Positions 46,061-55,744 of a stretch of 64,000 nucleotides of DNA are shown in pieces. The notes beneath the pieces were generated by a model. That model was given only the letters and a program-made list of their open reading frames with translations, searched no databases and was not told where the DNA came from. The DNA comes from Sphingomonas sp. SORGH_AS_0879. GTDB lineage: Bacteria > Pseudomonadota > Alphaproteobacteria > Sphingomonadales > Sphingomonadaceae. The position numbers and the translations under genes are program-made. The stretch's first letter is position 1. Each line of letters begins with the position of its first letter. Where the stretch lies: NCBI RefSeq assembly GCF_030819175.1, contig NZ_JAUTBJ010000002.1:1374001-1438000 (forward strand), given 5' to 3'.

Positions 46061-47590
46061 ATGAGCATCGAATTCATCGCACCCGAGGTCGACGAACTGA
46101 CGCCGCGTATCGCGGTGATCGGCGTCGGCGGTGCCGGCGGCAACGCGATCGCGAACATGATGCGCGCCGAGGTGCAGGGCGTGGATTTCCTCGTCGCCAA
46201 TACCGACGCGCAGGCGCTGAAACAGTCGATCGCGCCGCAGCGTATCCAGTTGGGTGCCAAGATCACGCAAGGGCTGGGCGCGGGTAGCCGTCCGGAAATC
46301 GGGCGCGCGGCAGCCGAGGAGACGATCGAGGATCTGTCGCGCCTGCTCGAGGGCAGCCATATGTGCTTCATCGCGGCGGGCATGGGCGGCGGCACCGGCA
46401 CCGGTGCGGCCCCGGTCATCGCCAAGGCGGCGCGCGACATGGGCATCCTGACCGTCGGCGTGGTGACCAAGCCCTTCGCCTTCGAGGGCAATCGTCGCGC
46501 CAAGTCGGCGGACGGCGGCATCGAGGAGTTGCAGAAGTACGTCGATACCCTCATCGTCATCCCCAACCAGAATCTGTTCCTGATCGCCAACGCCAACACC
46601 ACTTTCAAGGAAGCGTTCGCGATGGCGGACGAGGTGTTGCAGCAGGGCGTGCGCGGTATCACCGACCTGATGGTCATGCCGGGCCTGATCAACCTCGACT
46701 TCGCCGACGTCCGCTCGGTGATGCAGGAGATGGGCAAGGCGATGATGGGCACCGGTGAGGCCACCGGCGACAATCGCGCGATCGAGGCGGCGCAGAAGGC
46801 GATCGCCAACCCGCTGCTCGACGGCGTGTCGATGCAGGGGGCAAAGGGCGTCATCATCTCGATCACCGGCGGCGACGACATGCGCCTGCTGGAGGTCGAC
46901 GAGGCGGCGAATCACATTCGCGAACTGGTCGATCCCGACGCCAACATCATCTGGGGTTCGGCGTTCAATCCCGAGCTGGAAGGCCGCATCCGCGTGTCGG
47001 TGGTCGCCACCGGCATCGACGCCGATGTGAAGCCCGGCGCCGCTGCCCCGACCGAGACGCAGCGCAGCAGCTTCAGCATGGGCGGCATGGCGCGCAAGGC
47101 GGACGAGACGCCCAGCTATCGTCCCAGCGAACCGGCGGCGGTGACGCCCCCGGCTCCGACGCCCGCCGCGCCGGTTGAGCAGGGTGCCGCTCCGGCGCCG
47201 TCCGCACCGCTGGTCGCGCCCATCGCTTCGTCGCTGGCCGCCGCCGCGCCCAAGCCCGCGCCCGCTCCGGCCCCGAGCGAGGATGACGAACTGGTGCTGG
47301 GCGCCGACACGATCGTTCCCGCCGCCCCGGCACAGGCGCCTGCGGCCCCGGTCCAGGCTCCGGCCGAACCCGCGCCGGGCAGCGAAGAGGCTCGCCGTCG
47401 CTGGCTGGCTCCGGGCAGCGAAGCGGGCGAGGCTCCGGCGCAGCCCGCCCCGCGCGTGAAACTGGGCGGCACGCTGTTCGAGCGTATGTCGAACGCCGCA
47501 CGCGGCGCGCAGCGGGATGACAATGCCCAGGGCGGCTCGGACTCGTCGCTCGACATTCCGCGCTTTCTGCATCGGCAGAACAACCAGTAA
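46061..47590 (+). CDS. ftsZ: Cell division protein FtsZ
   Basis: FtsZ is the tubulin-like GTPase that forms the Z ring. The 509-residue protein has the GTPase domain (about 15-320) with [13 protein letters not shown], the signature GGGTGTG at 109-115 and the synergy loop [12 protein letters not shown] Pro/Ala-rich linker of about 165 residues follows, then the conserved C-terminal peptide DIPRFLHRQ, which binds FtsA. The long linker is typical of alphaproteobacteria; E. coli FtsZ is 383 residues. ATG 46061 has GGCGGAG upstream. A strong terminator follows. Confidence 0.97.
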   Translation: MSIEFIAPEVDELTPRIAVIGVGGAGGNAIANMMRAEVQGVDFLVANTDAQALKQSIAPQRIQLGAKITQGLGAGSRPEIGRAAAEETIEDLSRLLEGSHMCFIAAGMGGGTGTGAAPVIAKAARDMGILTVGVVTKPFAFEGNRRAKSADGGIEELQKYVDTLIVIPNQNLFLIANANTTFKEAFAMADEVLQQGVRGITDLMVMPGLINLDFADVRSVMQEMGKAMMGTGEATGDNRAIEAAQKAIANPLLDGVSMQGAKGVIISITGGDDMRLLEVDEAANHIRELVDPDANIIWGSAFNPELEGRIRVSVVATGIDADVKPGAAAPTETQRSSFSMGGMARKADETPSYRPSEPAAVTPPAPTPAAPVEQGAAPAPSAPLVAPIASSLAAAAPKPAPAPAPSEDDELVLGADTIVPAAPAQAPAAPVQAPAEPAPGSEEARRRWLAPGSEAGEAPAQPAPRVKLGGTLFERMSNAARGAQRDDNAQGGSDSSLDIPRFLHRQNNQ

Positions 47591-47632
47591 GATCTTGCCC
47601 GGCACCCGCGAGGGGGCAGGGACGACGGACAG

Positions 47633-47671
47633 GGGCCCGCGCGACCAGATCGCGCGGGCCCTTCGTTTGTC
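47633..47671 (+). terminator. Intrinsic terminator after ftsZ
   Basis: A perfect 12-bp stem GGGCCCGCGCGA / TCGCGCGGGCCC with a 5-base loop is followed by TTCGTTTGTCTT. It closes the dcw operon. Confidence 0.88.
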
Positions 47672-47743
47672 TTGGGACGGACGCGGTCCAATAAGCTGTC
47701 GTCGCAAATGTCGTGATCCGTCGCGCACGACACCATCCCATTG

Positions 47744-47790
47744 CTCCCCTGGAAGGGGAGGTGGCAGGCCGAAGGCCTGACGGAGGGGTG
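47744..47790. repeat. REP-like double hairpin after ftsZ
   Basis: CTCCCCT/AGGGGAG (47744-47760) and CAGGCC/GGCCTG (47765-47779) form two small hairpins, followed by CGGAGGGGTG. The make-up is related to the CT-rich families elsewhere. Between 47591 and 48320 (730 bp) there are only the terminator, this repeat and the MITE-like element; 48074-48320 shows no gene. Confidence 0.6.
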
Positions 47791-47850
47791 TCCCGGTCGT
47801 TGGAACAGGCATTCCTAAGATTGGGGGTTCTTCGCAGAATCCCGAAGCAG

Positions 47851-48073
47851 ATCGACATTCATTCTCACGCGAAGACGCGAAGAATATGTTCGCGCGGAGG
47901 CGCGGAGGACGCAGAGATGTCGTGCTCGCGGTTACGTCGGTCCATTCTTACCGCCTTAGTATTGACGAGGCGCGCTGCCGCGCGAGCATGATTTCTCCGC
48001 GTCCTCCGCGCCTCTGCGCGCAAAAAAAGGGCTTGGCGTCTTCGCTTGGGTTTCCAGAGCGATGAATGTCGAT
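47851..48073. mobile_element. MITE-like element, copy 1
   Basis: This 223-bp non-coding element has perfect 12-bp terminal inverted repeats, ATCGACATTCAT at 47851-47862 and its complement at 48062-48073. Inside, CGCGAAGACGC at the left and GCGTCTTCGC at the right, then GCGCGGAGGCGCGGAGGACG and an inverted partner near 47995-48022, let almost the whole element fold as one long imperfect hairpin. A related copy is at 52315-52544. There is no transposase gene, and no target duplication is obvious. Confidence 0.75.
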
Positions 48074-48320
48074 TCAACCTGACCCGGTCGCGGCAGTTTT
48101 GCGCGGGAAGGGCACGAACGTCGATCGACCAACGACCAAGGGGCGCTCGGCACCGCAGCCTACTCGAAACGGACCATGATCCCGACGATCGCCAGTCCGT
48201 GCCCCAAACCGTCTGCCACCCGATCGGCCTGTTGGTCGACTGCCCGGAGCGCTCGGGCGCGCGGGGTATGCGATGGGCATTGCCGCGCGCGGGAAAACGC
48301 GCTTTATGGGTGATGGTCCC

Positions 48321-50441
48321 ATGACGTTCGCAATCTTTCCCCGCGCCTCGCTCGCGCTCGCGCTGGCCATTGCCGCCGCGCCCGCGCCCCTCCTCGCGCA
48401 GGAGGTGGTTCAGCCACTCCCCGGCACCACCGATGCCGACAAGCTGGGGGACGTGATGCGCCGTGTCGCGCAGAACCCCCGCAATGTCGATGCGCTGGTC
48501 GAGGCCGCCGAGCTGTCTATCCATCTCGACGACCTGTCCGGCGCGGCGTCCCTGCTGGCGCGCGCCGAGAAGGTCGATGCCCGCGATCCGCGCGTGAAGG
48601 CGGGCATGGCCTCGATCCTGGTGCGGTCGGAACGGCCGGGCGAGGCGCTGCGCTATTTCGCCCAGGCGGAGGCGGCGGGGCTTGCGCCAGCGAAGTTCGC
48701 CGCCGACCGCGGCCTTGCCTATGACCTGATCGGCGATCAGGGGCGGGCGCAGCGCGATTATCGGCTGGCGCTGGCCAATGGCGCGAATGACGAGGTCATT
48801 CGTCGCTACGCCCTGTCGCTGGGTATTTCGGGGCAGCGCGAACAGGCGTTGGAACAGCTCGATCCGCTGCTGCGCAAGACCGACCGCGCGGCATGGCGGG
48901 CACGTGCCTTCATCCTGGCGATGGGCGGCGACCTGCCCGAAGCGACGCGGATCGCCAGCACCATGATGCCCCCGCAACTCGCGCAGGGGCTGCAACCCTT
49001 TTTCCAGCGCCTGCCGAGCCTGCCCGCCGTCGATCGCGCCTTCGCCGTGCATTTCGGGGAGACCCGCGCCACGCCGGAGCGGCTGGCGGATGCGAAGCTG
49101 GCCCCCAATCTGCCCGCGCTGACCCCCGAACCCGTCGCGCTGGCATCGGCCCGGGCGGCGGCGCCGGTTACGGTCGCCGCGCCGGTGACGACGCGCGAAG
49201 AGCGGCGGCGGGGCGGGCGATCGTCGCGCGGCAATCGTGGCGTCGCGATGGCGGCGGCAACCCCGCAGCCCACGACCCCCGTCACGGCCAGTCAGACGCC
49301 GACTCCGCCCGTGACGGCGACCCCGACGCAGGTGGCGGCGCTGCCGGCTCCGGCGGCGGCCAATCCCACTCCCGTGCCGACTTCGGAACCCCGCATGGTC
49401 GCGGCGACGCCGCCGAGGCAAATGGTCCAGCCCTTGCCCGGCTTCGTCAGCACCTTGCCGACCGCGCCATCGCCCAGCGGGATCGCAGGAAATCGCCCGC
49501 CCGTCACCGTGGCGTCGAATACGCCGCCGCGTGGCGTGATCCAGCCGCTGCCCGCTGCGCAGCCGATCGTGGCGCCCTCGACCAGCGGCTCGACTGCTAT
49601 GGTCCAGCCCTTGCCCGCGACGGTCGAAACCCCCGCCCCCGTGCGCATGGCGGAAGCCGCGTCGCCCGCGCCCGAGCCCGCGCCCGTCCGCGAGCCGACC
49701 CCGGCGCCGGTGGCCGTCGCGGCGGCGGAACCGGAAAAGACCGTCACGCCCGCCCCGCGTCCGACGCGCGCCACGACCCGCCGCCCGTCTCTCGCCGCGG
49801 CGCATGCGGTGCGCGAGGATTCGGTCCTGGCGCGGATCGTCGCCAATCTGTCCATCCCGGCGTCCGAACTCGGTGTGGAGGGGCCCGAGCGTCCCGCCGC
49901 CGTCGCCGCCAACGCGCCGCTGAACAGCGGCTCGCAGCGCGTTCTGGCGGAGGCGCGGGCCAAGGCCGAACGGGACGAGGCGGCGCGCGAAAAGGCCGCC
50001 GAAACCATCGATCCGGCCCCCCGCACGCCCACCGCCGCCGAGCGCAAGGCCGCCGCCGCCAAGGCCGCGGCCGATAAAAAGGCGCTGGCCGCCAAAAAGG
50101 CCGAAGCCGCCAAGAAGGCGCTCGCCGACAAGGCCGAGGCGGAGGAGAAGAAGCGCGCGCGTGCCAATCCCGAGCGGATCTGGGTGCAGGTCGCGGGCGG
50201 CGCGAACGAGGATGACCTGGCCAAGGCCTGGGCCGCGACCAAGGCCAAGGCGCCGACTGTCTTTGCCGGGCGTCAGGGGTACAAGACCCCGCTTCGCGCC
50301 ACCCACCGCGTGCTGACGGGACCGTTCAAGACGGATGAGGAAGCCCGCGCCTTCGTCAACCAACTGGCGAAAAAGGGTGTGTCGGCCTTCCCGGTGACCA
50401 GCGAGGCGGGGCAGGCGGTCACTCGGCTCGACGCGAAATAA
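48321..50441 (+). CDS. Large TPR-like and SPOR-domain envelope protein
   Basis: This 706-residue exported protein has a signal peptide (about residues 1-26, [20 protein letters not shown]), a tetratricopeptide-like helical region (about 40-230, with [20 protein letters not shown]), a long Pro/Ala-rich disordered part, an Ala/Lys-rich TolA-like helix (about 575-615) and a C-terminal SPOR domain (about 620-700) that should bind denuded glycan at the septum. The sequence QPLP recurs four times (in [27 protein letters not shown] and MVQPLPATV), possibly a binding motif. ATG 48321 begins the signal peptide. It follows the dcw operon and precedes dgt by 8 bp. Confidence 0.85.
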   Translation: MTFAIFPRASLALALAIAAAPAPLLAQEVVQPLPGTTDADKLGDVMRRVAQNPRNVDALVEAAELSIHLDDLSGAASLLARAEKVDARDPRVKAGMASILVRSERPGEALRYFAQAEAAGLAPAKFAADRGLAYDLIGDQGRAQRDYRLALANGANDEVIRRYALSLGISGQREQALEQLDPLLRKTDRAAWRARAFILAMGGDLPEATRIASTMMPPQLAQGLQPFFQRLPSLPAVDRAFAVHFGETRATPERLADAKLAPNLPALTPEPVALASARAAAPVTVAAPVTTREERRRGGRSSRGNRGVAMAAATPQPTTPVTASQTPTPPVTATPTQVAALPAPAAANPTPVPTSEPRMVAATPPRQMVQPLPGFVSTLPTAPSPSGIAGNRPPVTVASNTPPRGVIQPLPAAQPIVAPSTSGSTAMVQPLPATVETPAPVRMAEAASPAPEPAPVREPTPAPVAVAAAEPEKTVTPAPRPTRATTRRPSLAAAHAVREDSVLARIVANLSIPASELGVEGPERPAAVAANAPLNSGSQRVLAEARAKAERDEAAREKAAETIDPAPRTPTAAERKAAAAKAAADKKALAAKKAEAAKKALADKAEAEEKKRARANPERIWVQVAGGANEDDLAKAWAATKAKAPTVFAGRQGYKTPLRATHRVLTGPFKTDEEARAFVNQLAKKGVSAFPVTSEAGQAVTRLDAK

Positions 50442-50449
50442 GCATCGTC

Positions 50450-51616
50450 ATGACCCGCTTCGCCCCCTGGGCCTCCTATCCCGACCAGAGCCGGGGGCGT
50501 CGCCATGGCGAGGCCCAGGGGCTGGAACGCGGGCCGCGCGATGCCTTTCAGCGCGACCGTGACCGGATCATCCATTCGATCAGCTTTCGACGCCTGCGCC
50601 ACAAGACGCAGGTGTTCATGGCCCCCGATGGCGATCATTTCCGCGTCCGCTTGACCCACAGCCTGGAGGTGGCGCAGATCGGTCGGACCATCGCCCGCAC
50701 CCTGGGGCTGAACGAGGATCTGACCGAGGCGCTATGCCTGGCGCATGATATCGGCCATCCGCCCTTCGGCCATGCGGGTGAGGATGCGCTGAAGGCCGCT
50801 TTGGCCGATCATGGCGGCTTCGACCATAACGGCCATACGCTGCGCACCCTGACCGAGATCGAGCGGCCCTATCCGCGCTGGGATGGACTGAACCTCAGTT
50901 GGGAGACGCTGGAGGGGTTGGCCAAGCATAACGGCCCGGTGCGCCATCCCGGCTGGGCACTCCGTGAGGCGGATGCGGGCTTTCCGCTCGATCTGGAAAG
51001 CCATGCCTCGCTGGAGGCGCAGGTCGCGGCGCTGGCCGACGACATTGCCTATGACAATCACGATATCGATGACGGCTTGCGCGCGGGGCTGTTGACGCTC
51101 GACCAGTTGCTGGCGGTGCCCCTGGTCGCGCGCGGCTGGGATACGGCGCGGGCGCAATTCCCCGATGTCGCCCCCAAAAGGCTGGCAAGCGAACTCATCC
51201 GGTCGCAGATCGGGGTGATGGTCAATGATCTGGTCGCCGAAACGCGCACCCGCATCGCCGAGAGCGGGGTGGGGGACGTGGCGGACGTTCGCGCGGCGGG
51301 CCGGGCGCTGGTCGGCTTTTCGGATGCGATGCGGGTCGAGGAGCGCGACCTGAAGCGCTTCATGTACGCCAATCTCTATCACCACCCGCGCCAGTTGGCG
51401 GCGGCGGATGCGGCGCATGGCATCGTGAAGGGGCTGTTCGCGGCCTATCGCGCCGACCCGTCCCAACTTCCCGAGGAATGGCGGGAGCGCTTGCCCGAGG
51501 AAGAGCCCGCGCGCAGTCGGCATATCGCAGACTTCATTGCGGGCATGACCGATCGCTATGCCGTGCGGTGCTATCAGCAGGTGGTGGGCGACATCGACCT
51601 GCCGGAGGGCTTTTGA
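50450..51616 (+). CDS. dgt: dGTPase-like HD phosphohydrolase
   Basis: This 388-residue cytoplasmic protein of the deoxyguanosinetriphosphate triphosphohydrolase-like family releases triphosphate from dNTPs. The HD metal site is clear: His70 in RLTHSLEV, His99-Asp100 in [13 protein letters not shown], and a further Asp in [13 protein letters not shown]. The N-terminal [21 protein letters not shown] is characteristic. It normally precedes argS in alphaproteobacteria; here 1.6 kb of extra material lies between them. Confidence 0.92.
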   Translation: MTRFAPWASYPDQSRGRRHGEAQGLERGPRDAFQRDRDRIIHSISFRRLRHKTQVFMAPDGDHFRVRLTHSLEVAQIGRTIARTLGLNEDLTEALCLAHDIGHPPFGHAGEDALKAALADHGGFDHNGHTLRTLTEIERPYPRWDGLNLSWETLEGLAKHNGPVRHPGWALREADAGFPLDLESHASLEAQVAALADDIAYDNHDIDDGLRAGLLTLDQLLAVPLVARGWDTARAQFPDVAPKRLASELIRSQIGVMVNDLVAETRTRIAESGVGDVADVRAAGRALVGFSDAMRVEERDLKRFMYANLYHHPRQLAAADAAHGIVKGLFAAYRADPSQLPEEWRERLPEEEPARSRHIADFIAGMTDRYAVRCYQQVVGDIDLPEGF

Positions 51617-51655
51617 CGCCGCGATCAAGGGCGTATCGGGGAGTGGATCAGGGTA

Positions 51656-52309
51656 ATGGGGGTGAGAGAAATTCTTGTCTTGGGCATCGTGGCAGCGGCG
51701 CTGGCGATGCTCTTCGCTTATGCAGGCGGCGCCCGTGCGGCGAAAAGCGGCAAGCCCAGCCCCGTCAGCATCGGCGCCGGACCATTGAGCCGCGACGATT
51801 TTTGGGCGCTGGTCGATCACTCCGCCATCTGGCGCACGGATGCGGACGCGCAAATGGCGGACCTTCGCGCCTCGCTCAATCGGCTGACCCCTGCGCAGAT
51901 CGTCGCGTTTCAGGGATATTTCGACGAGGCGATGATCGGGGCCTATCGCTGGGACCTATGGGGTGCCGCCTATGTCGCCAAGGGCGGGGCGTCGGATGAC
52001 GGGTTCGAATATTTCCGAAGCTGGCTGATCGCACAGGGGCACAGCGCCTATGTCAAGGTTCTCGCCGATCCCGATGGATTGGCCGAACTGGCGATCCCGG
52101 ACGCGGATGACGATCTGGAGTTCGAATCCTTCGCCTATGTCGCGGGGGAGGTCTGGTCGGCGAAGACCGGGCAGGCGGTCACGCGCATGCCGGGGGCGGA
52201 CGGACGGTCATACCCGAGCCAGCCGGTCGGCGAGCCGTTTCGTGAGGATTCGGCGGAACTCGCCAAGCGCTACCCTGGGCTTTGGAAGCGTTTCGGAAGC
52301 TGGTTTTAA
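51656..52309 (+). CDS. DUF4240 domain protein with N-terminal membrane anchor
   Basis: This 217-residue protein has an N-terminal hydrophobic segment (about residues 5-28), probably a signal anchor or uncleaved signal. The DUF4240 domain (about 48-170) shows DDFWALVDHS, LTPAQIVAFQGYFDEAM, YRWDLWGAAYVAKGGASDDG and FEYFRSWLIAQG. Function of the family is unknown; most members lack the membrane segment. ATG 51656 is 39 bp after dgt. It sits in the dgt-argS gap and is followed immediately by a MITE-like element, so the gene may be an insertion into a conserved order. Confidence 0.82.
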   Translation: MGVREILVLGIVAAALAMLFAYAGGARAAKSGKPSPVSIGAGPLSRDDFWALVDHSAIWRTDADAQMADLRASLNRLTPAQIVAFQGYFDEAMIGAYRWDLWGAAYVAKGGASDDGFEYFRSWLIAQGHSAYVKVLADPDGLAELAIPDADDDLEFESFAYVAGEVWSAKTGQAVTRMPGADGRSYPSQPVGEPFREDSAELAKRYPGLWKRFGSWF

Positions 52310-52314
52310 GGCGG

Positions 52315-52544
52315 ATCGAGATTCATTTTCACACGAAGACGCGAAGACGCGAAGAATGTGTTCGCGCGGAGGCGCGGAGGGCGCAGAGATGTGGTGCCCG
52401 GGGCGATGGCAGTCCATTTTCTTTGCCATACGACGAATAGTGAGGCGCGGTGCCGCGCCTGCCTGATTTCTCTGCGTCCTCTGCGCCTCTGCGCGCAAAA
52501 AAGTTGGCGTCTTCGCTTGAAGCTTCACGCTGACGAATGCTGAT
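52315..52544. mobile_element. MITE-like element, copy 2
   Basis: This 230-bp element has the same plan as 47851-48073. The left end is ATCGAGATTCAT, and the right end is a diverged inverted form (ACGAATGCTGAT). Blocks shared with copy 1 include ATGTTCGCGCGGAGGCGCGG in nearly the same form, GCGCAGAGATG and TGCGCGCAAAAAA. The central 60 bases have diverged. An extra CGAAGACG unit is repeated at the left. It fills most of the 375-bp gap 52310-52684, which holds no gene. Confidence 0.72.
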
Positions 52545-52620
52545 CCCCCTTGGATCGGAACCCTGTCGGGCTCCCCCAGTCTTCCTTCCTGATCGAGGCG
52601 AGAAGGAAGCAAGCAGCCTA

Positions 52621-52660
52621 AAACGAAAACGGCCCACGCATCCCATCGGATACGCGGGCC
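52621..52660 (-). terminator. Intrinsic terminator of the 52685-52984 gene
   Basis: On the minus strand, a 13-bp stem GGCCCGCGTATCC / GGATGCGTGGGCC (two G-T pairs) with a 4-base loop is followed by GTTTTCGTTT. It lies 25 bp after the stop. Confidence 0.85.
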
Positions 52661-52684
52661 GTTCCCCAAGAAAGGGAAGTCGGA

Positions 52685-52984
52685 TCAGCGAGCGCTGGTC
52701 TCGACGCCCGAGCCGAGTGCGCCACGGGCTTCGTCGGTGGTGAACGAAACCTGGGTGTTGCCGGTCGTGCCGGTCACGCGGTGGCCCTTCACGACGAAGC
52801 GGAACGGCTCGTTGCCCGGATAGCGGCGGCCTTCGATCACGGCTTGGCCGTTCGCGTTGGTGCGGGTGTAGACATAGGTGCTGCCTTCATGGACGAACGA
52901 CTTCTCGCCCTCGGCGGCGACGGCACCGACGGTGGGGATGGCGGTCGCGGCGATGGCGGCCAGGGTCAGGATGGTCTTGCGCAT
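52685..52984 (-). CDS. Small secreted protein of unknown function
   Basis: This 99-residue protein has a typical signal peptide, MRKTILTLAAIAATAIPTVG with cleavage probably after GAVAA (about residue 24). The mature 75 residues are beta-rich, with FVHEGSTYVYTRT, VIEGRRYPGNEPFRFVVKG and TGNTQVSFTTDEA; there are no cysteines. It is expected in the periplasm or outside. I do not recognise a family. It has its own terminator and is divergent from argS with a 231-bp gap. Confidence 0.75.
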   Translation of the reverse strand: MRKTILTLAAIAATAIPTVGAVAAEGEKSFVHEGSTYVYTRTNANGQAVIEGRRYPGNEPFRFVVKGHRVTGTTGNTQVSFTTDEARGALGSGVETSAR

Positions 52985-53215
52985 GATCGAAACTCCCGCT
53001 TGTTGGCGTTGAGCCGGATCAGGTCCTCTCGCGCGTTTTCGCGCTTAAACTTTCGTATACCGAAATATTGCGTTGCAGCATGGGCGGCAACTGCAAAGGA
53101 TTTCCGATCGAGTGCACTGCGCGCAATCGCCCGATCAGGCCATCAAGGCATGATTTGAAGCCGGGCTCCGATTTCGCTAGAGCGCAACGCTTTGCTACCC
53201 CGATCGGACGATGTG

Positions 53216-54952
53216 ATGACGCTCTACACCCGCTTTGCCGCGCATATCGATGCGGCGCTGGACACGCTGGTCGCCGCCGGCACGTTGCCCGGCGGGCTGG
53301 ATCGCCGCAACGTCACGGTCGAGCCGCCGCGCGACGCGAGCCATGGCGACCTCGCCACCAACGCCGCGATGGTGCTCGCCAAGCCTGCCGGAACCAACCC
53401 CCGCGCGCTGGCGGAGGCCATCGCGGCCGAACTGGGCAAGCTGGACGAAGTGGAGAGCGTCTCGGTCGCGGGGCCGGGCTTTCTCAACATGCGACTGACC
53501 GATGCGGCATGGCGCGACGAGCTGGCTGCGATCCCGCAGGCGGGGGCCGACTATGGCCGATCGACGCGCGGGGCTGGCGTGACCGTCAATATCGAATATG
53601 TCTCGGCCAATCCGACCGGCCCGATGCATATGGGCCATTGCCGCGGCGCGGTGGTGGGCGACGCGCTCGCTACCCTGCTGGAGTTTGCGGGGCACAAGGT
53701 CATCCGCGAATATTATGTCAACGATGCGGGCGGGCAGGTCGACGTCCTCGCCCGCTCGGCGCATCTGCGCTACCGCGAGGCGCTGGGCGCGACGATCGAA
53801 ATCCCCGAGGGGCTCTATCCGGGCGAGTATCTGAAGCCGATCGGTGCCGAACTCGCCGCCGAATATGGCGACTGTTACGTGTCCGCGCCGGAGAGCGAAT
53901 GGCTGATCCTGTTCCGCACCCGCGCGGTGGCGGCGATGATGGCGATGATCCGCGAGGATCTGGCGCTGCTCGGCATCCATCACGACCTGTTTTCCTCCGA
54001 GGCAGAGTTGCAGGCAGCGGGCAAGCCCGAGGCCGCCGAGGCCGAATTGCGGTCGCGCGGCCTGGTCTATGACGGCGTGCTGGAGGCTCCCAAGGGCGAG
54101 ACGCCCGAGGATTGGGAGCCGGTCGAACTGCCGCTGTTCCGCTCCAGCCAGTTCGGCGACGACCAGGACCGCCCGATCAAGAAGTCGAACGGCGCCTGGA
54201 CCTATTTCGGCGCCGACCTGGCCTATCATTACCAGAAGGCACAGACGGCGGACCAGTTGATCGACATCTGGGGCGCCGACCATGCGGGCACCGTCAAGCG
54301 GATCGTGGCGGCGGTCGAGGCGCTAACCGGCGGCAAGACCAAGTTCGACGTGAAGCTGGTCCAGATGGTCCGCCTGCTGCGCGGCGGCGAGCCGGTGAAG
54401 ATGTCGAAGCGCGCGGGCAATTTCGTGACGCTCGCCGATGTGGTGCGCGAGGTCGGCAAGGATGTGGTGCGCTTCACCATGCTGACCCGGCGCTCGGACG
54501 CGCAAATGGACTTCGACTTCGCCAAGGTGGTCGAGGCGTCGAAGGACAATCCGGTCTTCTACGTGCAATACGCCCATGCCCGTATCGCCTCGCTGAAGCG
54601 GCGCGCGGCGGAGGCGGGTATCAGCCTGGACAATGGGGGCGGCGCGGCCGACCTGTCCCTGCTTGATACGGAAGACCTGGCGCTGGTGAAGCTGGCGGCG
54701 CAGTTCCCGCGCATCGTCGAGACGGCGGCGGCGGCGCGCGAGCCGCATCGAATCGCCTTTTATCTCTATGATCTGGCGGCGGCTTTCCATGCGGCGTGGA
54801 ATGTCGGTAACGACCGTCCCGACCGCCGCTTCCTGATCGCCGAGAATGCCGAGGTCACGCGCGCGCGTCTTTTCCTCAGCGACGGGATCGGGCAAATCAT
54901 TCGTAACGGTTTGGCGCTCATGGGTGTCGAAGCGGTTTCGGAGATGAAGTGA
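53216..54952 (+). CDS. argS: Arginyl-tRNA synthetase
   Basis: This class I synthetase charges tRNA-Arg. The 578-residue protein has the N-terminal additional domain, the HIGH-type motif HMGH at 138-141 in NPTGPMHMGHCRG, and KMSKS in the form VKMSKRAGN (about residue 396). The anticodon-binding DALR domain forms the C-terminus, including EPHRIAFYLYDLAAAFH. Start ATG 53216 is preceded by GTG 53213, and either could be used. The stop shares bases with the next gene (TGATG), as in other alphaproteobacteria. Confidence 0.96.
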   Translation: MTLYTRFAAHIDAALDTLVAAGTLPGGLDRRNVTVEPPRDASHGDLATNAAMVLAKPAGTNPRALAEAIAAELGKLDEVESVSVAGPGFLNMRLTDAAWRDELAAIPQAGADYGRSTRGAGVTVNIEYVSANPTGPMHMGHCRGAVVGDALATLLEFAGHKVIREYYVNDAGGQVDVLARSAHLRYREALGATIEIPEGLYPGEYLKPIGAELAAEYGDCYVSAPESEWLILFRTRAVAAMMAMIREDLALLGIHHDLFSSEAELQAAGKPEAAEAELRSRGLVYDGVLEAPKGETPEDWEPVELPLFRSSQFGDDQDRPIKKSNGAWTYFGADLAYHYQKAQTADQLIDIWGADHAGTVKRIVAAVEALTGGKTKFDVKLVQMVRLLRGGEPVKMSKRAGNFVTLADVVREVGKDVVRFTMLTRRSDAQMDFDFAKVVEASKDNPVFYVQYAHARIASLKRRAAEAGISLDNGGGAADLSLLDTEDLALVKLAAQFPRIVETAAAAREPHRIAFYLYDLAAAFHAAWNVGNDRPDRRFLIAENAEVTRARLFLSDGIGQIIRNGLALMGVEAVSEMK

Positions 54953-55692
54953 TGGCGAACGAGATGAACCTGCGCGGCGACGACCGGGAAGAGGATCGCC
55001 TTCCCTGGCTGGAAACCGTCGAGCCGGACGAGCCCGAGGGCGTCGGCATCGGCAAGGTGGTGGCGCTGGTCATACTGGGCCTCGCCTTCCTCGCGGCGGT
55101 CGGCTTCGGCCTGTACAAATGGCAGGCGCATAGCGCGGCGGCGGACGGCGGCGGTGCGCTGATCGCCGCGCCGGAGGGCGATTACAAGGTGCGTCCGGCC
55201 GATCCGGGCGGGCTGAAGGTGAAGGGCGAGGGCAATACCGCCATCGCGACCAGCGCGGGCAAGCCCGGTGGCAACGGGGCGATCGATTTGCGCGCCGTGC
55301 CCGAGGCACCGATGAACGGCACCCGCGTCGTCCAGAAGCCTGCCGAGCCCAATGGCGGTCGCAATGCCGTGGCACAGGTGCCCGAATCGGGCGGCAAGCT
55401 GGTCGCCCCCGCGCCGGTCACCGCCGCCCGCGCCCCCGCCGCCGCACCGACCGCCAACGGCGCGATGGTGCAACTGGGCGCCTATCCCAGCGAGTCCTCG
55501 GCCAACGCCGCCTGGGACCGCTTCTCGAAGCGCTTCTCCTATGTCGCGGCGCTGGGCAAGGTGGTCCAGCCCGTCGAGTCGAACGGCAAGACGCTGTACC
55601 GTCTGCGGGTGAATGCCGGTTCGGCCAACCAGGCCGCCAATATCTGCGGCCGCCTTCGCGTGGCGGGCGAAAGCTGCTTCGTCGCCAGCTGA
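54952..55692 (+). CDS. SPOR-domain membrane protein
   Basis: This 246-residue bitopic protein has a cytoplasmic N-terminus of about 35 residues rich in Asp/Glu (DDREEDRLPW), one membrane helix (about 36-57), a Pro/Ala-rich periplasmic linker and a C-terminal SPOR domain (about 165-246, MVQLGAYPSESSANAAWDRF). SPOR domains bind septal glycan lacking stem peptides. The order argS-SPOR-nagZ is conserved in alphaproteobacteria. ATG 54952 overlaps the argS stop by one base. Confidence 0.88.
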   Translation: MANEMNLRGDDREEDRLPWLETVEPDEPEGVGIGKVVALVILGLAFLAAVGFGLYKWQAHSAAADGGGALIAAPEGDYKVRPADPGGLKVKGEGNTAIATSAGKPGGNGAIDLRAVPEAPMNGTRVVQKPAEPNGGRNAVAQVPESGGKLVAPAPVTAARAPAAAPTANGAMVQLGAYPSESSANAAWDRFSKRFSYVAALGKVVQPVESNGKTLYRLRVNAGSANQAANICGRLRVAGESCFVAS

Positions 55693-55744
55693 TCGATCAC
55701 GCCCTCCGCCCGCCATGCCGGGCGGGGGGCCGGAGCCTGTTGCC

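Noticed and set aside
47865..50363. 832-codon minus-strand frame opposite the SPOR protein
   Set aside because: It mirrors a low-complexity coding region, runs through the MITE-like element and has no domain.
47851..52544. CRISPR-like appearance of repeated CGAAGACGCGAAG units
   Set aside because: Only a few tandem short units inside MITE-like elements; no regular spacers or cas genes anywhere in the window.
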